Positions 1 to 9,380 of a stretch of 62,172 bases of DNA are shown here, piece by piece. Numbering within the stretch: the stretch's first letter is position 1; every line of letters starts with the position of its first letter. A model generated the notes under the pieces. The model ran no database searches. It saw only the letters and a program-made list of their open reading frames with translations, and was not told where the DNA came from. Source of the stretch: Nitrospira japonica (GTDB lineage Bacteria; Nitrospirota; Thermodesulfovibrionia; UBA6902); the NCBI GenBank assembly GCA_020723105.1, contig DYJL01000008.1:74564-136735 (forward strand), in the 5' to 3' direction. The position numbers and the translations under genes were made by a program.

Positions 1-212
1 TTCATAAGCTGAGGATATCTGCTGGCAAGTAAGGCAACCGTAAAAAAAGTCGCCTTGTTGTCTGTTTCTTTCAATAATTTAAGGATTTCCTCAATTTGAG
101 GTTCAATTCTGCCCTCACATTTGTCCCACTCTTTTTCAGGAATGTTTAAAAAGGTGCAATGATACCAGTCCTCGATGTCAAAGGTAAGTATATTTAAACT
201 GTTATCTGTCAT
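1..212 (-). CDS. Polysaccharide deacetylase, DUF3473 type (partial, N-terminus only)
   Basis: The first 70 residues are visible; the gene runs off the left edge. The start ATG is at 212..210, three bases after the stop of the radical SAM gene, so the two are probably translationally coupled. The segment LTFDIEDWYHC, followed by a helix and KATFFTVALLASRYPQL, is the start of a NodB-like carbohydrate esterase fold; the Asp pair in FDIED normally binds the metal. This spacing is typical of the subfamily found in XrtA/PEP-CTERM exopolysaccharide clusters, which fits the FemAB-like gene at the other end of the locus. The catalytic His residues lie outside the window. Confidence 0.8.
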   Translation of the reverse strand, partial: MTDNSLNILTFDIEDWYHCTFLNIPEKEWDKCEGRIEPQIEEILKLLKETDNKATFFTVALLASRYPQLM

Positions 213-215
213 ATC

Positions 216-1607
216 TCAGGAGATGTGTTTTTGCTGCCTGCGGCGAAATCGAAAAAAATGACCAAGGAACCCTAATGCTTCGGACCGGTATTGAGAGGCG
301 AAACGGAAAAAATCCATAATTCGCCCATTTCTGAGATAGAAATATACATACCCAAAAAGTTGAAAAAATTCTATCATCCTGCGGGACAGGTTTTTCAGTT
401 CTATAGCATTGCCTATCTGCTTGTTATAATCTTTCCAGTCTTGAGCAATAATTTTGTAACCGCCCTCGCCGACTGCAGCCATACGGGCGATTTCTGTCCC
501 GGGATACGGTACTATGATCCCCAAAGCTATATATGTTGAATTAAGACTAGCAGCAAAACTGATAGTGCGCAGCATAGTTCGTATTGTTTCATGGGGAAAA
601 CCCAGGATAAAGAAGGTATGACTTTCCATGCCGGTATCACGGATAAATGTTATTGCACGTTTTACTTGTTCAAGAGTAATGCCTTTACGAATTGATTTCA
701 GTATTTCCGGATCTCCTGACTCCACCCCGATTCCCACGCCAAAACACCCTGACCGTTTCATCTTATGCAGCATTTCAGGGGAAACTATATGTGCCCTTGT
801 AGTTACGAACCATGGCACAGTGAGCTTACGCTCAATAATAAGGTCCAGAAATTCCATGGCCCGTTTTTTGTGAAAACCGAATGATTCGTCATGCACATAG
901 ATCATTCGTGGGGAATAAGTAGTAGCGGTGTGTTCCCATTCGTCAAAGATATTTTTAGGGCTGCGCTCACGTATGGCGTGTCCATGCAACTGAGTACAGA
1001 AGATACAATGTGCAGGGCAACCTCGTGCAGTTATTATTGGATATTTACTGGCTGGGGGGAAGAGATGCCAGGCTGGAGGAGAAAGCGAGTCAAGGTTATC
1101 GATAAAGGGGCGTTCGGGACTAAGTTGTATGGTCCCATCGCCGGTACGAAATACGACCCCCGGAATATCTGCAAAGTTCTTTTCCTTATTACTGACGACG
1201 CTCTCAGAAATCTCAACAATAGTGTATTCTCCTTCGCCTATCACCCCAGCATCAAAGTTCGGGAACTCCAGGAGTGTTCTTTCAGGGAGAGCGGTAATAT
1301 GCACACCACCGATAAGCATAATGGCATTGCATCCCATATTTTTAAGATGCGCAATAAAAGTATGGGCATAAGTAATCTCATGAGTCATAGCGGTCACACC
1401 AACTATATCGGGAGAAATTGATAAAATTCGTCCGACTGCTTCGTCAAAAGAGAGACGCTCCAGTTTGGCATCGACAACAATGGGAGAGAAACCTCTCAAT
1501 TCCAGAGATGATGCAAGATAGCCAATCCCGATATGAGGGTAATCCGGAGTATCATACTCTTCGATTATCTGTTCAGGCGGCGGATTGACAAGAACAATTT
1601 TTAACAT
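216..1607 (-). CDS. B12-binding domain radical SAM protein
   Basis: A 463-residue protein. Residues 1-150 form a cobalamin-binding Rossmann-type domain (start MLKIVLVNPPP; IGYLASSLELRGF; MLIGGVHIT). A radical SAM domain follows, with the CX3CX2C cluster motif at C197, C201 and C204 (GCPAHCIFC), and later IGVESGDPEILKSIRKG, typical of the B12-radical SAM superfamily. The C-terminal ~60 residues are a basic helical tail. Members methylate or rearrange lipids, sugars or other substrates; the substrate here cannot be read from sequence. It lies directly upstream of a polysaccharide deacetylase, which points to envelope glycan modification. Confidence 0.9.
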   Translation of the reverse strand: MLKIVLVNPPPEQIIEEYDTPDYPHIGIGYLASSLELRGFSPIVVDAKLERLSFDEAVGRILSISPDIVGVTAMTHEITYAHTFIAHLKNMGCNAIMLIGGVHITALPERTLLEFPNFDAGVIGEGEYTIVEISESVVSNKEKNFADIPGVVFRTGDGTIQLSPERPFIDNLDSLSPPAWHLFPPASKYPIITARGCPAHCIFCTQLHGHAIRERSPKNIFDEWEHTATTYSPRMIYVHDESFGFHKKRAMEFLDLIIERKLTVPWFVTTRAHIVSPEMLHKMKRSGCFGVGIGVESGDPEILKSIRKGITLEQVKRAITFIRDTGMESHTFFILGFPHETIRTMLRTISFAASLNSTYIALGIIVPYPGTEIARMAAVGEGGYKIIAQDWKDYNKQIGNAIELKNLSRRMIEFFQLFGYVYFYLRNGRIMDFFRFASQYRSEALGFLGHFFRFRRRQQKHIS

Positions 1608-1800
1608 ATTGAATTATAACTTATCAATAAGGAATTTCCAATTTCATGTGCCAGTTTCTGACAGCAATATTTCTATTTATCTTTATACGGTTAAGTAAGG
1701 CAAATGTGTCTATAAAAATTAATCCATACCATGTTAAAATATAAAACTTTTTTAATAAGAATAATATTGGTAGTTGAAACAAATTCACAAATGATTAACT

Positions 1801-2736
1801 ATGTATAAAAATAATCGGATTACAGTTGTCATCCCCGCATATAACGAGGAAGAATTCGTCGGAGGAGTAATAAGTTCCATTCCGGATTTTGTTGATGAAA
1901 TAATCGTTGTGGACGACTGCAGTCAGGACAATACCTTTAATACTGCTAAAGGCATAGATGATAATCGTGTGATCGTACTTAAAACCCCAGCAAACCAGGG
2001 AGTCGGTGGCGCCACAATTAACGGCTTTAAAAAGGCACTGGAAATGGGAAGCGATATTGTGGTCAAGATGGATGGGGACGGACAAATGCCTTCTGAATAT
2101 ATGCCTAAATTGCTGGACGCTCTCATAAAGGATAGTTATGATTATGCAAAAGGAAACCGATTTTTAAGCAATGAAGAACTGATGACTATGCCAAAACACC
2201 GGCTTCTGGGGAATATCATTCTTACCTTCATGAATAAATTAGCCTCAGGACAATGGCATATCTTTGACCCGCAAAATGGCTATATTGCAATTACAGCAAA
2301 GGCGTTACGCTCAATCAAGTTAGACAGCATTTATAAAGGCTATTTCTTTGAAAATGATATGCTGTTACAACTCAACCTGCATAACTTTCGTGTTAAGGAT
2401 GTATCTATCCCTGCAAAATATGGTGATGAAGAGTCCCATATAAAACTTTCCAACATTATTGTGACGTTTCCATTATTATTTTTTAAGAGATTCATTTATC
2501 GTATTTATCATAAATATATATTAACGGATTTTTCTCCAGTAGCCCTCTTTCTGATTGTTGGTTTGATGCTTTTTGGATGGGGAGTGCTTTTTGGCTCTTA
2601 CACCTGGATAAAAGCCCTCCTCACAGAACAGGAAACACCTCTTGGAACACTGATGCTGGTTGTAGTACCGCTTATACTGGGTTTTCAATTGCTGCTACAG
2701 GCTATTGTTCTGGACATTCAGGAAACTAAGAAGTAA
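1801..2736 (+). CDS. Family 2 glycosyltransferase with C-terminal membrane segments
   Basis: A 311-residue dolichol-phosphate-mannose-synthase-like GT2 enzyme. The N-terminal GT-A core has VVIPAYNEEEFV, EIIVVDDCSQDNT and the metal-binding MDGDGQMP motif near residue 93. FDPQNGYIAIT and FENDMLLQL match the acceptor-side motifs of this family. After ~residue 240 there are two hydrophobic segments (FSPVALFLIVGLMLFGWG; LMLVVVPLILGFQLLLQ) that anchor it in the inner membrane. It probably transfers a sugar to a polyprenyl carrier or a growing glycan. It is divergently transcribed from the radical SAM gene across 193 bp and converges on the next gene. Confidence 0.9.
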   Translation: MYKNNRITVVIPAYNEEEFVGGVISSIPDFVDEIIVVDDCSQDNTFNTAKGIDDNRVIVLKTPANQGVGGATINGFKKALEMGSDIVVKMDGDGQMPSEYMPKLLDALIKDSYDYAKGNRFLSNEELMTMPKHRLLGNIILTFMNKLASGQWHIFDPQNGYIAITAKALRSIKLDSIYKGYFFENDMLLQLNLHNFRVKDVSIPAKYGDEESHIKLSNIIVTFPLLFFKRFIYRIYHKYILTDFSPVALFLIVGLMLFGWGVLFGSYTWIKALLTEQETPLGTLMLVVVPLILGFQLLLQAIVLDIQETKK

Positions 2737-2750
2737 ACTGGTGAATATCC

Positions 2751-4733
2751 TTATTCCTTTTCAATAAGACCTCCTTTTAATTTACATATATATATATAAT
2801 TGTCATCAAAATTAAACTTTTTAGTCATAATAAAATCACCATATTTGTCTTCTTTAAGAAACTTCATTATTCGTTTTGCTTTTGGCGAACTATAAGGATG
2901 CATTATTTCTGCTTCAGTAACAGGAAATACAATATATGATATCTTCAACTTTTCACACTGCTCCCTTAGCATTTTTCTGAAGGTCGTAAGATTGTCATCA
3001 GACCATAAATCAAGCAAACCTCCTAAACTGAGGAAATAGAACCGTTCTTTTGAAACTTGTTTTTGCCTCTGATCAAACTCATCACTTCTTCTTATAAGGA
3101 ATAATGCCCGTTCATCACTACTGATTTCATTCAGAATCCATTCCTCAGCCATATTGTGAGGAAAACTCTGATTCTCAAAATCCGTATACCTGAATGTAAT
3201 AAGTTTTGTGCTGGAGCGAGGAATGATACATAATACGGCCAGGTAGATTATTAAAACTGAAAATATTATCTTGAAAGCATGTTTCCATCTGACTTTCTGA
3301 GAAATACTGTATATAAATTGCGACAGAAAAACAGCAATAGTCGGATAAAAAGCCATTGAATAGCGATGCACTGTTTGCTGTTCTAATGCTGAGTATAAAA
3401 CATAATATGTCACAAAGACACACAGAAAAAATAAAGGTAGCTTTTCTCTTTTATTGAATAATATAAAGATTATCGAAAGCAGAAATAATGAGAAGATGGA
3501 CCAGGACAACTGTGTTGGAATCAGTAATAAAGCTGAAAACAGATTGTCTCTGGTAGAAATGTGTGACAAAACTATTTTATCAGCTCCTCTTGTACCAATA
3601 AAATACCATGGCAGGAAAGATAAAAGAGATAAAGATAATATCTTTATCTGAGTTGTCTGTTTTTTTAATGTGAAATCTTTCTGCTTTATTTTATTAACGA
3701 TTAAATATGCACTGCAAATAACTAACATCAATATAATTTCTCTTTTGTACAATGAGCCTACGCTTATAAAAAAGGCTGTTAATAACAAATCTCTATTATG
3801 TCCGTCTCTGATGAATTTCAGAAAAAAGTAAGATGTAATAATTATGAAAAAGACAACGCCGCTCTGTAAGTGGCCCAATGTTGCATAAGTAAAGATAATA
3901 GGTGAAAACAGATAGATAGATGCTCCTAATAAAGCTGTTTGCTTCTCACAGAATAAACTAATTGTCTTGTACAAAAAAACACCACTCAAAATATAAAATG
4001 AAAATTGTACTATTACCGGTGCCAAATAAATATTTCCTGCCCCAAACAGCAAATAGATAATAAGATGTAAAACCGTTCCAAGAGGAGGTTCTCCTGTAAT
4101 GAAAAGGTGGTCCCAAATGGAATAATCAGGAATTAACCGGGTATAAAAATAAAAAATGCCAAATGCGAAGGCCATCAAAAGAAGTTTCATAAACTTGTTT
4201 GACTTGTATACTAAATACATTGAGTTAAAATTGCCTGATAATGAACCTGCAGTTTTTTTCTGCTTTACTATAACAATCAATAAGAATATAAATAACCAGA
4301 TGATATACTGAATCGAAAAGTCAAACAATTGATGCCAATAGGAATTGATAAAGTTATAGATCCATAAAGAGTAATCAGCATTTCCGATAAGAGGAGGTGA
4401 AGAGAAAAAAATATGAAGAACCGCAGCTATGCAACAAGCCAGGACAAGCAATAAGTTCTGCCTGAGAAATTCAACCCAGCCATTTGAATGCTTGATCAAC
4501 GGAGCATCAACAGAACTGTCTTTAAAACAATAATCAAGGAGATACGCTGCAATAAGGAAATAGACAAAATACCCGATAATCCTCGGCCCGAAAGGTACGC
4601 CTATTAATGTATTGGCAAATGAAATATAAATCTGGGGAAAGCGCCATGCCGGAAAGATAAAATAAAGAACAATCCATGAGAGATAAAATAATAATTCATA
4701 CTGACTGATATAGTTCTTTGGAAATTCTTTCAT
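2751..4733 (-). CDS. Polytopic membrane protein, GT39/ArnT-like glycosyltransferase
   Basis: A 660-residue protein with about a dozen strongly hydrophobic helices and a ~150-residue soluble C-terminal region. The layout, long alternating helices with a first loop containing NADYSLWIYNF and a later SIWDHLFITGEPPLGTVLH, is that of integral-membrane glycosyltransferases of the PMT/ArnT (GT39/GT83) superfamily, which use polyprenyl-phosphate sugars. A catalytic acidic residue in the first periplasmic loop is expected but not certain here. Its place between a GT2 enzyme and a sugar oxidoreductase supports a glycan role. A Wzy-like polymerase is the main alternative. Confidence 0.65.
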   Translation of the reverse strand: MKEFPKNYISQYELLFYLSWIVLYFIFPAWRFPQIYISFANTLIGVPFGPRIIGYFVYFLIAAYLLDYCFKDSSVDAPLIKHSNGWVEFLRQNLLLVLACCIAAVLHIFFSSPPLIGNADYSLWIYNFINSYWHQLFDFSIQYIIWLFIFLLIVIVKQKKTAGSLSGNFNSMYLVYKSNKFMKLLLMAFAFGIFYFYTRLIPDYSIWDHLFITGEPPLGTVLHLIIYLLFGAGNIYLAPVIVQFSFYILSGVFLYKTISLFCEKQTALLGASIYLFSPIIFTYATLGHLQSGVVFFIIITSYFFLKFIRDGHNRDLLLTAFFISVGSLYKREIILMLVICSAYLIVNKIKQKDFTLKKQTTQIKILSLSLLSFLPWYFIGTRGADKIVLSHISTRDNLFSALLLIPTQLSWSIFSLFLLSIIFILFNKREKLPLFFLCVFVTYYVLYSALEQQTVHRYSMAFYPTIAVFLSQFIYSISQKVRWKHAFKIIFSVLIIYLAVLCIIPRSSTKLITFRYTDFENQSFPHNMAEEWILNEISSDERALFLIRRSDEFDQRQKQVSKERFYFLSLGGLLDLWSDDNLTTFRKMLREQCEKLKISYIVFPVTEAEIMHPYSSPKAKRIMKFLKEDKYGDFIMTKKFNFDDNYIYICKLKGGLIEKE

Positions 4734-4775
4734 ATGATATGTGTCAGTTAATGTGACTGAACCATTAATAATATA

Positions 4776-5735
4776 TCATGTAACCTGTAATCTAACCGGC
4801 TTTTTAATCGCTATCGCCTTATACACCGAAAGAGCTGTTTCGAGAGAATGCAATCCATCTGCTGCATCTGCAATGATTTCTTCTTTTTTATTTATCGCTC
4901 TGACCAGATTGTTGAGTATGGCTTCAAAATCATAACCGGCCGGACAATTAATTTCATCAATATGATGAGCATTTGAAACTATGATTTTCTTTTCAACATA
5001 ATCGGCTGACAAAGAGCCTTTGCTTCCGGCACAGGTTATAACACTTTTCTTCAGCTTCTGATTTCTAAGCAGAACTAATGAAACATTAATATCTTTACAG
5101 ACAAGATTGATAAACCCGCTGTTTTCATTCTCAGTTTTTTCACTGAAAGCGCTGATGATTATTTCCGGCCTGCACCCTGTCAAAAAGGAAATCAAATCAA
5201 AATAATGGCTTCCAAGGTCCAGGATTACACCACCATTTGAAAATTTCATGTCCAATTGCCATTTATTACGCACAGGACCATGGCTTACAAATATCTGTAT
5301 TTGTTTCAGCCTGCCAATTTTTTTCAGGTTGCTCTTCAGGGTTCTTGTAACAGGGTTGACTCTGAGGGGAAAATTCATTGCAACCATAAGATTGTTTTTT
5401 TCTGCAAGAGAGCGTATCTTTCGGCCTTCTTCAGAAGTGGAGGCAATAGGTTTATCTATCAGGACATGTTTTTTTGACTTTAACGCATCAAGGGCCTGAA
5501 TGCCGTGCATGTTACTTGGAGTTGTGATTATCACAACATCTATATCTTTGTTTTTCAGTAGCTCATGATAATCGGAATAATATCTGACACCGTGTTCTTT
5601 TGCATAGTCATTGCCAGCTTCTGAACGGCGACATACTGCAATAAGCTTACCGAATTTTATATCCTTCCCGATATGTTCTGAGAGTCTGAGTCCCTGCCTC
5701 CCAAGGCCTATAATGCCAAAACCAACCGTTTTCAT
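4776..5735 (-). CDS. Gfo/Idh/MocA family NAD(P)-dependent oxidoreductase
   Basis: A 319-residue protein. The N-terminal Rossmann fold opens with GFGIIGLGRQGLRLSEHI, and DVVIITTPSNMHG then KKHVLIDKPIAST is the family's conserved nucleotide-binding and EKP-like segment (here DKP). The C-terminal half has GGVILDLGSHYFDLISFL, the usual site of the catalytic His/Asp. Members oxidise or reduce sugar hydroxyls, often on UDP-sugars or inositols. Its start overlaps the end of the upstream radical SAM/SPASM gene by four bases (ATGA), so the two probably act in one modified-sugar pathway. Confidence 0.9.
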   Translation of the reverse strand: MKTVGFGIIGLGRQGLRLSEHIGKDIKFGKLIAVCRRSEAGNDYAKEHGVRYYSDYHELLKNKDIDVVIITTPSNMHGIQALDALKSKKHVLIDKPIASTSEEGRKIRSLAEKNNLMVAMNFPLRVNPVTRTLKSNLKKIGRLKQIQIFVSHGPVRNKWQLDMKFSNGGVILDLGSHYFDLISFLTGCRPEIIISAFSEKTENENSGFINLVCKDINVSLVLLRNQKLKKSVITCAGSKGSLSADYVEKKIIVSNAHHIDEINCPAGYDFEAILNNLVRAINKKEEIIADAADGLHSLETALSVYKAIAIKKPVRLQVT

Positions 5736-6763
5736 ATTGAATATATATGCATCTTATCTCTGACAAATACGTCCCTTATGACCTCATCGTATTCTTTCAT
5801 TTTGCAGGTATATTTGGCACAATATTCAGGATCCTGGGAATCATATACTTCATAGTGTTTCCTACTTCCCCATAAATCAATAAAACGTTCTTCATTGACA
5901 TTACCTATTCTATAAGCTCCGTCAGCATGGTCCATGAAGCCGCACAGATACATATCTCCGTTTGCCGATATGGTTCCGATCAGGGGGTTAGAGATGCATT
6001 TCGGTGTCTTCTGAGGCTTTTTATAAAATGAATGAGAGATTTTAATATGTGTTTTTTTCTTCAATTCTTCAATTTTTTTGTGGGCAGTATCAATAATATT
6101 TTTTGAAGCAGCGAATTCCCAGAGGACTGCGGCAAACATAATGTAATCTACTTTCAGTTTCTCTGCAAGACTAATCATGTCTTCTATCTCATGGGCATTT
6201 TTATCATGAATTGCGTTCCTTATTCCTATCAGCATATTGGCGCCAATCTCATCACGATGTCTCCTCAGTTTTTCAATATTGCTGATAATCCGCTCAAACT
6301 GACTGCTCTTAGGCGCATTAATAATATTGTGAGTCTCAACGGAAGCAGCATTTAAGCTGACCCTGATATATGTTGAAGCACGAACGATCGTGTCAATTTC
6401 AGAGTCTTTAAATGCTGAACCGTTTGTTGTAATTGAGATCAGAATGTCATTTTTATGAAACCAATGAATCAAATCATAGATTGCAGGATGGATCATCGGT
6501 TCCCCGCCACCGACAAGTGAAACCGATTTAACTCCCAGCTTTTTGAAGTCTTCAGCCAGCTCAAACAACTTCTCGGTAGACAGGAATACTTTATTTTCAT
6601 TTCTGAAGTTTGTGTATCCACAGAAAAAACAATTATGGTTGCATAAATTTGTAGGTTCCAATACTATCCTGACAGGTGCGGGGATCTTCCCATGCAATAA
6701 TTCGTGGATTTTATCGGAATGAGCGATTATTTTTAATTTATTAAAGGGGGTTATTGCAGTCAT
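5732..6763 (-). CDS. Radical SAM protein with SPASM-like C-terminus
   Basis: A 343-residue protein. EPTNLCNHNCFFCGY supplies the CX3CX2C iron-sulfur site, and SLVGGGEPMIHP is the GGE motif contacting SAM. The C-terminal region has several further Cys residues (CISNPLIG, MYLCGFMD, EYCAKYTCK), consistent with a SPASM or twitch auxiliary-cluster domain. Such proteins modify peptides or small carbohydrates. The four-base overlap with the downstream Gfo/Idh/MocA gene suggests a two-enzyme step on a shared sugar substrate; that coupling is inference from position. Confidence 0.88.
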   Translation of the reverse strand: MTAITPFNKLKIIAHSDKIHELLHGKIPAPVRIVLEPTNLCNHNCFFCGYTNFRNENKVFLSTEKLFELAEDFKKLGVKSVSLVGGGEPMIHPAIYDLIHWFHKNDILISITTNGSAFKDSEIDTIVRASTYIRVSLNAASVETHNIINAPKSSQFERIISNIEKLRRHRDEIGANMLIGIRNAIHDKNAHEIEDMISLAEKLKVDYIMFAAVLWEFAASKNIIDTAHKKIEELKKKTHIKISHSFYKKPQKTPKCISNPLIGTISANGDMYLCGFMDHADGAYRIGNVNEERFIDLWGSRKHYEVYDSQDPEYCAKYTCKMKEYDEVIRDVFVRDKMHIYSI

Positions 6764-6962
6764 TTAAATAATTCTAACAATAATATCAAAACAACTGCAA
6801 GATTTTCACACAGATTCAGAAATCCCCCGGCATCTTTCACTGCTAATGAGAATAGCACACATCCTTGAAGAGATAAAAAATGTATAATATAGCAATGCAT
6901 AAAACTTTCAACATGCAATCATAAATTTATGAGGCTTTCGTTTTTTTACATATTCTGAAACA

Positions 6963-7889
6963 ATGAAACGAATCATGATAACCGCTGCCGGAGGTCCCGC
7001 AGGATTTTGTCTGGCAAAATACTTACAAGGCAAGGCTTATCTGATAGGGCTTGATGGAAGCTCAAAAAGCCCCGCACAATTTTTCTGCAATGAATTACAT
7101 CTGGTCCCATTTGCAGGAGCCCCGAATTACAAAGAGGAGATGCTGGATGTCATCAGGAATGCCAGTCCTGATCTTATTGTTCCGACATTTGACGAAGACC
7201 TGCTTTTTTTTGATAGTGTCAGAGATCAAATTGACTGCTTCGTACTTCTGTCTCCTCGTGCAACAATTCGTATTTGTGATGACAAACGAAAAACAGCTGC
7301 AACATTCCCTGAGATATCAGCAAGGACTTTCTCGGTAGAAGAAGCACTAAACCAACATCCATATCCTCTATTCATAAGGCCCTCCATAGGACGTGGCAGC
7401 AAAGTCGGCTTTAAAGTAGAAAACAATGATGACTTCAATTATGCACTCAGCAAGATAAAGGAACCTTTCATACAGGAGTGGCTTCCGGAAACCGAGATCA
7501 CGGTAGATACGTTTGCTGATCTTGAAGGAACACTGCTCGGCATCGCCCCGAGAATCAGGGAACAAACAAGAGGCGGCATCTCAACAAGAGGACGTTTCAT
7601 CAGGGATAAACAGATAGAGAAATTCTGCAGAATCATTCACAAGCGTTTGAAGATTATCGGACCAGCCAACATCCAATTCATGAAGGACCGTTCTGGAAAC
7701 TGGAAACTGATAGAGATCAATCCAAGATATTCCGGCGGTCTGGGACTTTCCTATCAGGCTGGATTCGACAGCATCACCCCGCTCCTGACCATTGATCCAG
7801 AACTGAAAACTATCAAAACGGAGAAGATGACACCTGACTATGAGATTACAGTTGTACGGTACTGGGAAGAACGGATTGCAGATGGTTAA
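6963..7889 (+). CDS. ATP-grasp enzyme (carbamoyl-phosphate-synthase-like)
   Basis: A 308-residue protein. The N-terminus MKRIMITAAGGPAGF is a pre-ATP-grasp Rossmann segment, followed by a nucleotide-binding region (HPYPLFIRPSIGRGSKVGF; PFIQEWLPETEITVDTFAD) and the metal-binding end (WKLIEINPRYSGGLGLS). ATP-grasp ligases join a carboxylate to an amine or thiol through an acyl phosphate; the substrate is unknown. It overlaps the PHP gene by eight bases, so the two are co-translated. A TATAAT hexamer at 6883-6888, in the 199-bp divergent spacer upstream, could be its -10 box. Confidence 0.88.
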   Translation: MKRIMITAAGGPAGFCLAKYLQGKAYLIGLDGSSKSPAQFFCNELHLVPFAGAPNYKEEMLDVIRNASPDLIVPTFDEDLLFFDSVRDQIDCFVLLSPRATIRICDDKRKTAATFPEISARTFSVEEALNQHPYPLFIRPSIGRGSKVGFKVENNDDFNYALSKIKEPFIQEWLPETEITVDTFADLEGTLLGIAPRIREQTRGGISTRGRFIRDKQIEKFCRIIHKRLKIIGPANIQFMKDRSGNWKLIEINPRYSGGLGLSYQAGFDSITPLLTIDPELKTIKTEKMTPDYEITVVRYWEERIADG

Positions 7890-8490
7890 ACTTGCATGGA
7901 ATTATCACTGCCATACAAATTATACTGACGGCTCTAATACAGTGGAGCAGATAGCAAAATACTGCGATGACAGAGGCATAGAGGAAATTGCCATCACCGA
8001 GCACGTAAGAAAAAACCTCTCATATAATTTTGACAATCTCCTTCTGGACATAGAGAGGACCAATAAATTGTATAAGGTGCAAATACTCTCTGGAATAGAA
8101 GCAAAAATTTTACCTGCTGGCAGCCTCGACTGTTCTGAAGAAATCAAAAAAAAAGTTGATATCATTATCGGCAGCGTACATGGCCTTAATGGTATGGCTG
8201 AGCGCGAGGCTTATGAGATGCTTGCAGAATCAGATTGCACGATTATCGGTCATCCTCAATTCTTCAGTAATAAGTTTATAAACTCTCTGGTAACAACTGG
8301 CAAGGTAGTTGAACTCTCCAGCCGATATGAACAATCAGACGAAATGCTTCTGGCTTTTAAAGACGCTGGGTTACTCTTCAGCATAGGATTAGACAGTCAT
8401 ACACTTGGAGATTTCAATGATTTCGGAAAAATGGAAGATTTGATTAAAAGACTCGGTTTGCAAGAACAGTTATGGAGGTATGCTCCCTGA
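7882..8490 (+). CDS. PHP-domain phosphoesterase
   Basis: About 202 residues from the ATG at 7882, which lies inside the last codons of the ATP-grasp gene and follows an AGAACGG purine stretch. An upstream start at 7840 is possible but would add residues that do not fit the family. NYHCHTNYTDGSNTVEQIA is the first PHP metal-binding motif, followed by AITEHV, GIEAKI, GSVHG, IGHPQF and IGLDSH, which together supply the His/Asp ligands of a trinuclear site. PHP proteins hydrolyse phosphate esters; the histidinol-phosphatase-like version is closest. Together with the ATP-grasp gene it suggests synthesis of a modified sugar or amino-sugar precursor. Confidence 0.88.
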   Translation: MVKLAWNYHCHTNYTDGSNTVEQIAKYCDDRGIEEIAITEHVRKNLSYNFDNLLLDIERTNKLYKVQILSGIEAKILPAGSLDCSEEIKKKVDIIIGSVHGLNGMAEREAYEMLAESDCTIIGHPQFFSNKFINSLVTTGKVVELSSRYEQSDEMLLAFKDAGLLFSIGLDSHTLGDFNDFGKMEDLIKRLGLQEQLWRYAP

Positions 8491-8498
8491 AGAAGTGC

Positions 8499-9251
8499 TT
8501 ATTTCTTCCTCAGGATACCAAAACCGTGAATTGCATATTCTTTCTGGTTATGTTTTTTAACGAAATGACGGAAAGCACGGTTCCAGTGTATGTCATGGCT
8601 CATCAGACAGGCCCCCTTCTGCAATTCAGGATAAACGGTTTCAAACTCATATGTCATATGTGAGTAGGTATGCAGACTATCATGGAAAAAGAGTGAAATA
8701 TTCTTTTCTTTTTTTAACACCTCAGGCAATAATTTCAGGCTATCACCAAGATACAACTGCCATCTGTCCCTGAGATATTCAGGAATCACCCATCCCGGTT
8801 GACAACCAGCCGGTAAACGTTTCTTGCAGGTCTCGCTTGTGCTTTCTTCTATACTTTCATAAGCCGGCAAATCTATTGAAATGAGCTTTCCGTCTATGGA
8901 AGAGTCCTTCTGATTATCATAAATTCCCTTCAGGAAACAGGCTGTATAGTATCCATGAAACACCCCTGTTTCTACAATCAGGGAAGGTTTTAAAATCCTG
9001 ATTAATGAATATAAAAAGTAATGATCAACATTATAATTAAAATCTTCATTTAGATATTTCTTGGTTTTTTCACGGAGTGCATTTAGAAAAACAGCATCAT
9101 GCTCAAGATCTCTTTTCAGCTCAAAAAAACGGCTTGCCGGTTCACCTGTCAAGGCATTGATAACCTTTTCCGGCTTACCATAAAAGAAAAGATAAAAATA
9201 TTTTGGACTTAACAGCAGATATTTAAACCGTCTGTAAGCCCATTTTATCAT
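8499..9251 (-). CDS. Class I SAM-dependent methyltransferase (Methyltransf_24 / CmcI-like)
   Basis: A 250-residue protein. SLIVETGVFHGYYTACFLKGI is the glycine-rich SAM-binding loop, GKLISIDLPAYE carries the acidic residue that holds the ribose, and LFFHDSLHTYSHM with CLMSHDIHWN matches the metal-dependent O-methyltransferase or cephalosporin-hydroxylase-like group. The N-terminal ~40 residues (FKYLLLSPKYFYLFFYG) are basic and aromatic, suggesting peripheral membrane association. Likely role: methylation of a glycan or lipid-linked intermediate. It converges on the PHP gene with an eight-base gap. Confidence 0.82.
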   Translation of the reverse strand: MIKWAYRRFKYLLLSPKYFYLFFYGKPEKVINALTGEPASRFFELKRDLEHDAVFLNALREKTKKYLNEDFNYNVDHYFLYSLIRILKPSLIVETGVFHGYYTACFLKGIYDNQKDSSIDGKLISIDLPAYESIEESTSETCKKRLPAGCQPGWVIPEYLRDRWQLYLGDSLKLLPEVLKKEKNISLFFHDSLHTYSHMTYEFETVYPELQKGACLMSHDIHWNRAFRHFVKKHNQKEYAIHGFGILRKK

Positions 9252-9380
9252 AAATATTTCTCTCTATACCAATATCGTTTTGCTAAAAAACGCTATAATT
9301 CTTTTAATTTTATATGCTATACTTTTTAAATATCAATAAGCAAATACTTATCATTATTCAATTAAGCAAGTGTATTGAAA

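Noticed and set aside
891-1421. A 176-codon frame opposite the radical SAM gene
   Set aside because: It lies entirely antisense to a well-supported gene with cluster motifs and shows no domain.
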